A stretch of 39,446 nt of DNA from Lactiplantibacillus fabifermentans DSM 21115 (GTDB lineage Bacteria; Bacillota; Bacilli; Lactobacillales; Lactobacillaceae). Of this stretch, positions 32,249 to 39,446 are shown one piece after another. Within the stretch, counting starts at the first letter, position 1; each line of letters begins with the position of its first letter. Below the pieces are notes generated by a model. The model worked only from the letters and a program-made list of their open reading frames with translations. It was not told the DNA's origin and did not search any database. Made by a program: the position numbers and the translations under genes. The stretch spans positions 1 through 39,446 of the forward strand of contig NZ_AYGX02000083.1 in NCBI RefSeq assembly GCF_000498955.2, in the 5' to 3' direction.

Positions 32249-33040
32249 TTATTTTTTAACTTGTAAATGGCGATAGCATTGACTGGCAATCGCCGTGAAG
32301 ATGGTGGTGAAGCCCACTAAGAAGAGGGTGGGAACCAAAGGATTAAAGTAGCCGACCGCTTGTTGATGGCCGGGATCACCCACGGCCCACCATAAAAAGT
32401 TGAGCCAAGTGCGATTGAGATAAGCTTGCGGGAGCTTGGTGAAGATTGTCAACAGTAGGTTTAAAAGCAAGAGCCCAACTACGGGAACGGCAATTAAAAC
32501 GGTATAGCGCATGCGCTTGGATAACAAGCTCAAGCCACTACCAATGGCCATGCCGAGCGTGCCTAAACATAAATAGTCCAGCCAGCCAAATAGAAAGGCC
32601 CCTAACCCGGCGAGCCAGGCTGATGAGAAGCCTTTGCTGTAAAAGCCAAAGGCCGTATTACTGAGAAAATTAGTGAGATGTGGCGACCATACGATCTGAT
32701 TGTAGATGGTCGCAATTAGGTCACCGACAAAGGTAATTGCCACGATACTTAGGAGGCGCGCCCTAAAAAAGGTCCGTCGTGAAATGCCATTTTGAATGCA
32801 TAATTGAAAATCATCGGTCGTAAACCAAGTGATAATGAAGATGAAAAAGCCAAAGACGAAGTTGAGTGCCAACCCCTTGATGACGTTTGAAAAAACGTAT
32901 GTCGATAACTGCTGGGTTAAGGCATCGTAGATTAATGGCACCACAATTAAGATTCCCACGACCCAAGCGTACGTACCACCTAAGTATCGTATTTGTGATT
33001 GGAAAAATTGCCTGGTGACCGATTTAAGCTTTGATGACAT
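32249..33040 (-). CDS. ABC transporter permease-like membrane protein (copy 2)
   Basis: 263 residues, about six membrane helices. It shares the block DFQLCIQNGISRRTFFRARL, followed by a helix ending ATIYN, and the glycine-rich LGMAIGSGLSLLSKRMRY with the upstream gene, so the two arose by tandem duplication. It starts 21 nt after its paralog. The two may form a heterodimer with the ATPase at 33861-34733. Confidence 0.82.
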   Translation of the reverse strand: MSSKLKSVTRQFFQSQIRYLGGTYAWVVGILIVVPLIYDALTQQLSTYVFSNVIKGLALNFVFGFFIFIITWFTTDDFQLCIQNGISRRTFFRARLLSIVAITFVGDLIATIYNQIVWSPHLTNFLSNTAFGFYSKGFSSAWLAGLGAFLFGWLDYLCLGTLGMAIGSGLSLLSKRMRYTVLIAVPVVGLLLLNLLLTIFTKLPQAYLNRTWLNFLWWAVGDPGHQQAVGYFNPLVPTLFLVGFTTIFTAIASQCYRHLQVKK

Positions 33041-33061
33041 GTTGTAACCCCCACTTCGTCG

Positions 33062-33871
33062 TTAGTTTTTGACCTTCAATTTTTGATTGACATAATAGGC
33101 AATGGCGCCCATGACTAAACAGCCAATAATCATGGTGATGACCGGGACCGTCGGGTTGAAGGAACCCGCGGCGCCATCAGCGTTGTAGCCGATTAAAAAT
33201 TTAAATAGTTTTTCAATCGGCGTATCCACGTCGTTCGGATAAGTCCGAGAGCTACTAATATTAGCTATTAGGATTAACGCGAAGAATCCTAAGATGGGGA
33301 CTACGACGATTACTAAGCGGCGGATGCCGGTCGTCAATAAACTTAATGCGCCGCCAATGGCCATGCCAGTTAAGCCGGTTCCGACCATAAAAATCCACGT
33401 AAATACCACGTAGCCCACAATATTGATGAAAACATTACTGCCGAAGAACCGCCCGTACAGGCCGCCATATGGTTGAACCAACAAAGCCTTTAAGGCACTG
33501 TGGTGTTGAAAGTTGGCGGTGACGCCGAAGTAATAAATCGTGGCAATCAAGACGCCAATCAAACTCAGCAGTAACAAGGTAATAACTCGCGCTTTAAAGT
33601 AAGTCCGCCGCGAGATTCCATTTTGAATACAAAGTTTGAAGTTTTCATAGGTGAGACTCATCGTAATAAAGATGAAGAACCAAAAGATCACGCCGACGCC
33701 GAGGTCGCTTAAGTTATTTGGTAAGGTCGCCGCCGTAAAGCTGCCGGAAATTAAGGCGAATAGGGCCGGTAACAGGGCGAACGTGGCAATTAACAACGCG
33801 TAGACCCAGCCGAGATATTTCAGTTGGTCAAGTAAGTAATAGCGAGTCAGCGCCCGAACCTTAGTTGACAT
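33062..33871 (-). CDS. ABC transporter permease-like membrane protein (copy 1)
   Basis: 269 residues, about six membrane helices. It has the same internal block as its neighbour (NFKLCIQNGISRRTYFKARV and TGMAIGGALSLLTTGIRRL). The start overlaps the end of the ATPase gene by 11 nt, so translation is coupled. The first cytosolic loop with the basic NGISRR motif is a probable contact site for the ATPase (inference). Confidence 0.82.
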   Translation of the reverse strand: MSTKVRALTRYYLLDQLKYLGWVYALLIATFALLPALFALISGSFTAATLPNNLSDLGVGVIFWFFIFITMSLTYENFKLCIQNGISRRTYFKARVITLLLLSLIGVLIATIYYFGVTANFQHHSALKALLVQPYGGLYGRFFGSNVFINIVGYVVFTWIFMVGTGLTGMAIGGALSLLTTGIRRLVIVVVPILGFFALILIANISSSRTYPNDVDTPIEKLFKFLIGYNADGAAGSFNPTVPVITMIIGCLVMGAIAYYVNQKLKVKN

Positions 33872-34733
33872 GGGCTTCCTCCTTAGTATTCGTCAAATTG
33901 ATGAATAGTTTTTGTAGGTCCAAATGTTCAATCTTGACGGTATCCGGAATCGGCCGATCATCTTGCAAGGGCCCGTAGACGTAATGGGCGGTAATCCCAC
34001 CAAGATGGTCCGCGCCAATCACATTTAAGCCTTGCGTGTAGGTCGTGACATCATGGTCGGACCCGCTAATCGTGTAGGCGCGCTCTAAAATATCCGGGAC
34101 GCTGCCGTTGACGGTGATTTGATGATGATCTAAGACAAAGACATGTTCAATCAAATTAGCGATTTCTTCAATTAAGTGAGTTGAAATCACAAAAGTTCGT
34201 GGCTTTTCGCTATAAGTTTCAATTAATTCGTTGTAGAACAATTCGCGATGATTGGCGTCTAACCCTAAAACCGGTTCATCTAAGAAGATGTAGTCAGCGG
34301 GAACGCAAAACGCCACGATTAGTTTAAAAATGGTGCGATAACCAGTCGATAATTTACCGAAGCGGGCGTTTAAGTCGAGCCCGAATTCTTTGGCGAGTCG
34401 TTCAGCATAGGGCCGATCGAAGTCACCATAAAGTTGGGTCGTCGTATCCAATAATTTGTTTAGTTTCGTGCGGTCGGGGTATAAATTGACCTCACTCATC
34501 AAATAAATTCGGCCCAAAGTTTGGTCGTTATCACGCATGGATTGTTCATCCAAAGTAACCGTCCCGTGATCGGCAAAGATACGATTACTAATAATATTTA
34601 GTAAGGTGCTTTTTCCGGCACCGTTACGACCGAGCAATCCATAAATTTTTTCCGGTTCAATCGTTAAACTGACGTTATCGAGAATGGTTTGATGATGGAA
34701 AGCTTGGCTGACCGCTTTGACTTGAATACTCAT
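33861..34733 (-). CDS. ABC transporter ATP-binding protein, YtrB-like
   Basis: 290 residues. Walker A is GLLGRNGAGKSTLL, the signature region is a degenerate LSTGYRTI, Walker B is YIFLDEPVLGLD, and the switch histidine is in VISTHLIEEI. The 80-residue C-terminal extension is typical of this subfamily. Its start overlaps the GntR stop as ATGA, the usual YtrA/YtrB arrangement. Confidence 0.9.
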   Translation of the reverse strand: MSIQVKAVSQAFHHQTILDNVSLTIEPEKIYGLLGRNGAGKSTLLNIISNRIFADHGTVTLDEQSMRDNDQTLGRIYLMSEVNLYPDRTKLNKLLDTTTQLYGDFDRPYAERLAKEFGLDLNARFGKLSTGYRTIFKLIVAFCVPADYIFLDEPVLGLDANHRELFYNELIETYSEKPRTFVISTHLIEEIANLIEHVFVLDHHQITVNGSVPDILERAYTISGSDHDVTTYTQGLNVIGADHLGGITAHYVYGPLQDDRPIPDTVKIEHLDLQKLFINLTNTKEEAHVN

Positions 34734-35101
34734 TTCGCTTGAAACCCCCGTTCAATTAATTGTGCTAGTTCCGGTTTGGTGATGTGCAGCTTGCGGGCTT
34801 CACTCACGAGATTTTTAACGTAATCATCGTAAAATTGATTGCGTCGTTTTTCGACAATGCGTCCTTGTGCGCCCGGCACGACGAACATGCCGACCCCCCG
34901 GCGTTTTTCAATCAGGTTCGCATCAACGAGAATGTTCATACCTTTTAAAACGGTGGCGGGATTAATATGGAATTCTTTGGATATTTCCGTAGTCGAAGGG
35001 ACTTGTTCGCCCTCCGAGAAGGTGCGCGCAAAGATGGCTTCTTCGATTTGTTCGGCAACCTGTAAGTAGATTGGTTCCGTACTATTAAAGTTGAACTGCA
35101 T
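34730..35101 (-). CDS. YtrA-type GntR transcriptional regulator
   Basis: 123 residues: winged helix at the N-terminus (EPIYLQVAEQIEEAIFARTF, then PSTTEISKEFHINPATVLKG) and a short C-terminal helical dimerisation tail, the small YtrA subfamily layout. The start at 35101 follows GAGGTG; a longer reading to 35131 lacks a site. YtrA-type regulators usually repress their own ABC operon, and the palindrome at 38042-38067 is the likely operator if the whole operon is one transcript. Confidence 0.88.
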   Translation of the reverse strand: MQFNFNSTEPIYLQVAEQIEEAIFARTFSEGEQVPSTTEISKEFHINPATVLKGMNILVDANLIEKRRGVGMFVVPGAQGRIVEKRRNQFYDDYVKNLVSEARKLHITKPELAQLIERGFQAK

Positions 35102-35130
35102 CTTTTTCACCTCGTAGCAGTAGGTAAGCA

Positions 35131-35406
35131 TTATTTCGTCGCAATTTTATGATGTTTGGGCATGAGTTGGTGCTCCGTGCGATCAATTCGCGCGGCGACC
35201 CAACTCGAGAGTAATAACAACGTGCCTAAGACGGCCAACAAGACGTCTTGATGTTGATAAAACGTTAAGCTGGCCACGAGACCATTAGCCCCTAACCACA
35301 GTAACGGCATCAAGCTACCGAGCCAGAAGTGGCGGCGGTTAGCGAGCCCAAAGCGATGTAGTGGTGTAATGACGATTAATAACGCGACTAATCCAAAGTA
35401 TACCAT
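35131..35406 (-). CDS. Small membrane protein in the ABC operon
   Basis: 91 residues with about three hydrophobic spans (YFGLVALLIVITPLHRFGL, FWLGSLMPLLWLGANGLVAS, VLLAVLGTLLLLSSWVAARI) and a basic tail. TTTTGGAGGGGG lies in the 22-nt gap after the FtsX permease gene. Family not recognised; position suggests an accessory to either ABC system. Confidence 0.75.
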   Translation of the reverse strand: MVYFGLVALLIVITPLHRFGLANRRHFWLGSLMPLLWLGANGLVASLTFYQHQDVLLAVLGTLLLLSSWVAARIDRTEHQLMPKHHKIATK

Positions 35407-35428
35407 GATTTATTCCCCCTCCAAAAGG

Positions 35429-37219
35429 TTATTCTAAAACGATTCGTCGATAAATTGAGACGGTAATTAAATAGTAGATGACATATAACGCGGCAAAGAT
35501 TAAGAATGGTAACCAAATACCGGTATATGGTGAGCCGACCATAATAAAGGTGAACATCTTCAAACCGAATAAAACGTGAATGACGCCAACGATACCAGGC
35601 AAGATGAATAAGACAGCAATTTCTTTACGAATCGCGGCCCGTAATTGACTTTGACGGGTCCCAATCTTGTTTAACATCTTATAACGATTCCGGTCAGCCG
35701 CAGCGCCAGATAAAATCTTGAACATCAAGCAACTAGCGAGCATGGCTAAGAAGGCGACCCCTAAGAAGAAGCCCATGAATTCTAAGCCCGAATACATGCC
35801 GTTGACGATGATGTAGTTACCATAGCGGCCACCAAGCATACTTTCGGTCAGCCCTTTGTCGCGGCGTTGTTGACTGGCCGCCAAGTGTTTTAAAGCATTC
35901 ATATGCTTGGCAACATCTTTGGTGGCAAAAATCGTTAACGTACTTTGTTTGCTCGTGATCTTTGCGTAGGCCGCGTCTGATAAGAACACTTGGGACATGT
36001 TTTGGTTAGCGCTAGCTTGTAATTGTGATAATTGATAACTGGTCATGCTTTTGGCGAGTTGCTTGGCATTGTTTTGTTTCGCAACGGAATCAATTTGGTT
36101 TTTGCTCTTTTGATCCATGGTCGTAAACGGGTGTTGGTTGAATTCGCTGGCCCGATAATAAACGACTTTTTTACCAACTTTAAAATGATAGTTGGCTTGG
36201 TTAGTCGGGTTCAACTTAGCAATTTGTTTTTTCTGAGCTGTCGTCGCGTTAACAATCCCCATATCATAAGCATTCGAACTGTTCGCCATTAAAGGTACTT
36301 GGCGATGGAAGCCCATCCCCACGGTAATCGCCCCTAAAGCTAAAGCGAATAACATCGCGACAATTGATAAAATCTTCGTGTAGTTACGAATTCGGAAACT
36401 TAATTGTGACAAAGTAAAACCGTTCAAACCGCGATGCGCAAAATTGAATTGCTTGAGTAAAACGACGAGCCAAACAAAGATGGCATTGAATAAGAGATAA
36501 GTCCCGATAACAATCGTCACTAAGGCAATCCCAATACCAGCCATTTGTAAGTTTTTTAAGTCGCTCATGGCCCAATAACCAATCGCAATTGAAATCAAAC
36601 CAATGATGACTTCTACTAATTGACGAAATGGTTTTAAGCGGGGCCGGTTCGGTTGGTCATTACTGTGTAACAGTTTCAAAGCCGGCGTCTTAGTTAAGGC
36701 AATTAAGTTGAAGAAACCAGCTAATAAGAATAAGCCGACATATAACAATAAGGTGGTGCTAGCAGCTGGCGTATACCAAGCGGCGAAATGATGCAACGTT
36801 AAGCCGAGGCTGCTGACTAATAATTTGCTGACGCCAACGGTCAAAATAGTTCCGAGAGCAATCCCGACAATCGTGGCGGTAATCCCAACGAGTAACGTTT
36901 CGAGCCAAATCAATTGGCCAATTTTACTTTTACGCGCGCCGACTAACATGAACAAACCGTAATCGCGTTTCCGCATACTGAGCAAAAATGAATTGGCATA
37001 ACTAATATAAACTAAAGTAATAATGGTCAATAAGACGGAACCAAATTGGAAAATTTGGCCGGCTAAGCTGATGCCAGAATTACTGCTTAAAAATTGTTTA
37101 TTGGTGGCTAGGGCTTCAAACATATAGAAAATGGCGCTCGACATAATTAAGCCGGAGAAGAGGACTAAGTAGTCCCGCCAACGGTTTTTGAAACCGGTCA
37201 TGGCAAGTTTGGTTAACAT
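35429..37219 (-). CDS. FtsX-type ABC transporter permease (BceB/MacB-like)
   Basis: 596 residues. An N-terminal helix leads to two blocks of membrane helices (about 15-315 and 470-596) around an extracellular domain of about 160 residues (NSSNAYDMGIVNATT onward). The coupling motif SMRKRDYGLFMLVGARKSKI is present near residue 85. The architecture recalls BceB peptide-sensing/detoxifying permeases of Firmicutes. No two-component system is adjacent, so regulation may instead come from the YtrA-like gene in the same operon. Confidence 0.88.
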   Translation of the reverse strand: MLTKLAMTGFKNRWRDYLVLFSGLIMSSAIFYMFEALATNKQFLSSNSGISLAGQIFQFGSVLLTIITLVYISYANSFLLSMRKRDYGLFMLVGARKSKIGQLIWLETLLVGITATIVGIALGTILTVGVSKLLVSSLGLTLHHFAAWYTPAASTTLLLYVGLFLLAGFFNLIALTKTPALKLLHSNDQPNRPRLKPFRQLVEVIIGLISIAIGYWAMSDLKNLQMAGIGIALVTIVIGTYLLFNAIFVWLVVLLKQFNFAHRGLNGFTLSQLSFRIRNYTKILSIVAMLFALALGAITVGMGFHRQVPLMANSSNAYDMGIVNATTAQKKQIAKLNPTNQANYHFKVGKKVVYYRASEFNQHPFTTMDQKSKNQIDSVAKQNNAKQLAKSMTSYQLSQLQASANQNMSQVFLSDAAYAKITSKQSTLTIFATKDVAKHMNALKHLAASQQRRDKGLTESMLGGRYGNYIIVNGMYSGLEFMGFFLGVAFLAMLASCLMFKILSGAAADRNRYKMLNKIGTRQSQLRAAIRKEIAVLFILPGIVGVIHVLFGLKMFTFIMVGSPYTGIWLPFLIFAALYVIYYLITVSIYRRIVLE

Positions 37220-37232
37220 GGTGAGCTCCTTT

Positions 37233-37991
37233 CTATTGTTCGAATGTCCCTAAAGTGTCGAGAATTTGTTGGTAAAAATCAGTCCGTGAACGGTCACCAC
37301 GATGTAATTCTTGGCCAATCTTACCGTCTTTAATGAAAAGAATACGTTGGCAGTAGCTGGCTGAGAAAGGATCATGGGTCACGAGCAAGATAGAAACGGC
37401 TTGTTCGCGGTTGATAGTTGTAAATAAGTCGAGTAACTCGCGGGCTGATTTGGAATCCAACGCCCCGGTTGGTTCGTCACCGAAAAGCATGGCGGGTTCG
37501 TTAATCAATGCTCGCGCAGCAGCGACCCGTTGTTTTTGACCACCGGATAATTCATTTGGATAGTTGTTCAAAAATTGGCTGATGCCTAATTGACTAGCGA
37601 CCATTTCGACGGCCGGTTTAATCTTTTTAGCGGCGACATTTTGTAACGTCAATGGTAAAGCAATATTTTCAAAGGCGGTCATTGTTTCGAGTAAGTTGAA
37701 ATCTTGGAAAATGAACCCAATCTCTTTAGCCCGAAAATCGGCAAGCTGATTCCCCTTTAAGTGGGTAATTGGTTGTTGGTTAATCGTGACTTCACCGCTC
37801 GTTGGTTGGTCCAACGTCGCAAGCATATTTAATAGGGTGGTTTTCCCGGAACCAGAGGCCCCCATAATGCCGACAAATTCGCCGGCGTTGACTTCAAAAT
37901 CAATTCCTTTTAACGCTTCATATTGTTTCGTGCCGGGCTTCCCGTATGTTTTGTGTAAATCCGCCACGGTCATAATTGGTGTGTTAGCCAT
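37233..37991 (-). CDS. ABC transporter ATP-binding protein, BceA/LolD-like
   Basis: 252 residues. Walker A is GIMGASGSGKTTLL, the Q loop is IGFIFQDFNLLE, the signature is NELSGGQKQRVAAARAL, Walker B is AMLFGDEPTGALD, and the switch histidine is in LLVTHDPFSA. It is the partner of the FtsX-type permease 13 nt downstream. First gene of the operon, behind a consensus promoter. Confidence 0.92.
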   Translation of the reverse strand: MANTPIMTVADLHKTYGKPGTKQYEALKGIDFEVNAGEFVGIMGASGSGKTTLLNMLATLDQPTSGEVTINQQPITHLKGNQLADFRAKEIGFIFQDFNLLETMTAFENIALPLTLQNVAAKKIKPAVEMVASQLGISQFLNNYPNELSGGQKQRVAAARALINEPAMLFGDEPTGALDSKSARELLDLFTTINREQAVSILLVTHDPFSASYCQRILFIKDGKIGQELHRGDRSRTDFYQQILDTLGTFEQ

Positions 37992-38041
37992 AATTTAATA
38001 CTCCCCTTGTCAAGTTGATTAAGCTTTGTTAGTTCGTTGCT

Positions 38042-38092
38042 TAGTTAGTTGCTTATGTAACTAACTATAAAAGCAACGGACCGTTTTGTCAA
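38042..38092 (-). promoter_or_regulatory. Strong promoter with overlapping palindrome, ABC operon
   Basis: On the minus strand the -35 is TTGACA (38092-38087) and the -10 TATAGT (38069-38064), with a 17-bp spacer. The inverted repeat TAGTTAGTT (38042-38050) with AACTAACTA (38059-38067) overlaps the -10. Further arms GTTGCTT and AAGCAAC lie outside it. This is an ideal position for repression by the operon's YtrA-type regulator (inference). Confidence 0.75.
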
Positions 38093-38300
38093 TTTATTTC
38101 ATGGAAATATTTTTGTGGAGTTGCGAAAATCATTGTTATAACAACGTTTGCATCCTTAATGAGAAAATCATGAGGTGGCTGCTTTGATGGTGGCAGGTTC
38201 ATTACTAGGTTAGTTAGGTGTGAGTTTTAATTGCAAAGTCGCGGTGGCTAGCCTAAAATTATGCATACTGATTAGGTTTGATAGTATAGGAGGAAGTATT

Positions 38301-39275
38301 GTGAAAAAGATTTTAGTCTTACATACCGGGGGCACGATTGCGATGTCCGCTGATGAAAGTGGCAATATGGCACCGGGGGCGCAAAATCCGCTCGATAATT
38401 ATGTGAATCGTTTTAGCGATGAAGTGGAGTTGCAGACCGAAGACGTCTTTAACTTACCGTCACCACACATCACACCGGCGCGGATGTTGGAATTGAAACA
38501 ACGGATTGCCAAAGCGGCTTCGGAAGGTATCGATGGGGTCGTCGTGACACACGGGACGGATACTTTAGAAGAAACGGCTTACTTCTTAGACTTGACCTTG
38601 CCAAACGAATTAGCAATCGTTGTGACCGGGGCGATGCGGTCAGCCAACGAAATCGGCTCCGATGGCTTACACAACTTGGAAACGGCCATTCAAACGGCCA
38701 GTGCTCCCGATGCCGCTGACAAAGGCGTATTAGTCGTCATGAACGACGAAATTCATTCGGCGCGCTATGTGACTAAAACGCATACGACCAATGTCGCGAC
38801 GTTCCGGACGCCAACTTTTGGTCCAATCGGGTTGGTTGCCAAGCATGGCGTGGTTTTCTTTGAATCATTGTTACGTTCAACAGTTTGTCCGATTCAAACG
38901 GTGGCCGACAATGTTTTCTTGATTAAAGCTTACGCGGGTATGGGTCCCGAATTATTAGAAGCAATCGCCCAACCAACGACTAACGGGGTCGTCATTGAAG
39001 CGCTAGGGGCCGGCAATATGCCGCCCGTCACGTTACCTGCGATTCAAAAATTGTTAGATATGAACATTCCCGTCGTCTTAGTTTCACGGTGTTTCAACGG
39101 GATTGCCCAAGATGTTTACGACTACGAAGGTGGGGGCGTTCAGTTGAAACAAATGGGCGTCATCTTCTGCCAAGGCTTAAACGGCCAAAAAGCACGCATC
39201 AAATTATTAGTCGGCGTCAGCGCCGGCATGTCCGCCGGCGAACTAGCCCGCTTTGTGGCGACGGCTAATTCTTAG
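38301..39275 (+). CDS. ansA: L-asparaginase, type I-like
   Basis: 324 residues from the GTG at 38301, which follows AGGAGGA. The nucleophile T12 lies in LHTGGTIAMS, and the second catalytic motif is VVTHGTDTLEETAYFLDL. The C-terminal part VIEALGAGNMPP and CFNGIAQD fits the family. There is no signal peptide, so a cytosolic asparaginase yielding aspartate and ammonia. A longer reading from 38220 has no ribosome binding site and an unlikely N-terminus. Confidence 0.9.
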   Translation: MKKILVLHTGGTIAMSADESGNMAPGAQNPLDNYVNRFSDEVELQTEDVFNLPSPHITPARMLELKQRIAKAASEGIDGVVVTHGTDTLEETAYFLDLTLPNELAIVVTGAMRSANEIGSDGLHNLETAIQTASAPDAADKGVLVVMNDEIHSARYVTKTHTTNVATFRTPTFGPIGLVAKHGVVFFESLLRSTVCPIQTVADNVFLIKAYAGMGPELLEAIAQPTTNGVVIEALGAGNMPPVTLPAIQKLLDMNIPVVLVSRCFNGIAQDVYDYEGGGVQLKQMGVIFCQGLNGQKARIKLLVGVSAGMSAGELARFVATANS

Positions 39276-39291
39276 TTAGGTTGTGGTTGCC

Positions 39292-39446
39292 GCAGTCGGC
39301 TGACCGTAATGCCATCGTCCTGGGACCGGTCCAAGCCTGAGAAGCGGTCTTGAACCTCGCTTTTGAGCCTACAAACCAAGTCTCAAAAGTCGTCCGTGGT
39401 GTAAACGGGCAAACAACGCCCGTTAACGCCACCTTCAGGACGATTC
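39292..39446 (+). repeat. Family A structured repeat, cut by the window end (A4)
   Basis: The 5' arm GCAGTCGGCTGACCGTAAT, the hairpins GGTCCAAG/CTTGAACC, TTTTGAG/CTCAAAA and GTAAACGGG/CCCGTTAACG, and the start of the 3' arm (CAGGACGATTC) are seen. It begins 16 bp after the asparaginase stop. The rest of the 3' arm lies beyond the window. Confidence 0.8.

Overview
The window looks like chromosomal DNA of a low-to-mid GC Lactobacillaceae species. Support comes from Gram-positive Shine-Dalgarno sequences before nearly every gene, a T-box leader, cre-like sites, a NADH oxidase, a neopullulanase-type GH13 enzyme, PTS transport, YtrA-type and UTRA-type GntR regulators, and very small membrane proteins typical of lactobacilli. 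The species cannot be fixed from the sequence alone. I see no rRNA, tRNA, phage genes, transposase or CRISPR array.

Layout. (1) 1-7,518: a GntR/UTRA regulator followed by a tightly packed seven-gene catabolic operon: a lone PTS EIIC, a tiny membrane protein, a MupG-like (DUF871) glycosidase, an EF_0837-type amidohydrolase, a DgaE-like PLP ammonia-lyase, a DgaF-like KDPG aldolase and a KDG-type sugar kinase. Read together they suggest a PTS-imported glycoside whose unphosphorylated half is an N-acetylated amino-sugar acid ending as pyruvate plus glyceraldehyde-3-phosphate. This is the best candidate for an undescribed pathway. (2) 7,654-12,561 (minus strand): a UvrD-like helicase, then a second MupG paralog co-transcribed with an Eis-like acetyltransferase. 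(3) 12,725-15,255: a Tad2-like (DUF2829) small protein, an SDR, a HIT hydrolase, a Nudix hydrolase and a hexapeptide acetyltransferase, tightly packed. (4) 15,256-16,020: a gene-free island of two repeat families. (5) 16,021-24,643: HAD phosphatase and threonine synthase, GH13 alpha-glucosidase behind a cre-like site, an orphan XRE protein, an EAL protein, NADH oxidase, a histidine phosphatase and small membrane proteins. (6) 24,857-31,566: an unknown protein, a T-box leader controlling a MalY/PatB-type PLP enzyme, a MerR/flavodoxin divergent pair with a shared palindrome, small unknown proteins, an OB-fold-like two-part protein, GtrA and a universal stress protein. (7) 32,249-37,991 (minus): a seven-gene operon encoding two ABC systems (BceAB-like FtsX type and YtrB-like type with two paralogous permeases) and a YtrA-like regulator, behind a strong promoter overlapped by a palindrome. 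(8) 38,301-39,275: a type I L-asparaginase.

Two families of dispersed intergenic repeats stand out. Family A (four copies plus a decayed fragment) is about 175-180 bp and folds into a long terminal stem enclosing three hairpins, with compensatory changes between copies and a conserved symmetric internal loop. One copy carries an apparent template-switch replacement. Family B (four copies) is a terminator-like hairpin. Its best copy lies inside 23-bp terminal inverted repeats, so it resembles a small MITE-like unit. Most copies sit just 3' of genes in convergent intergenic regions.
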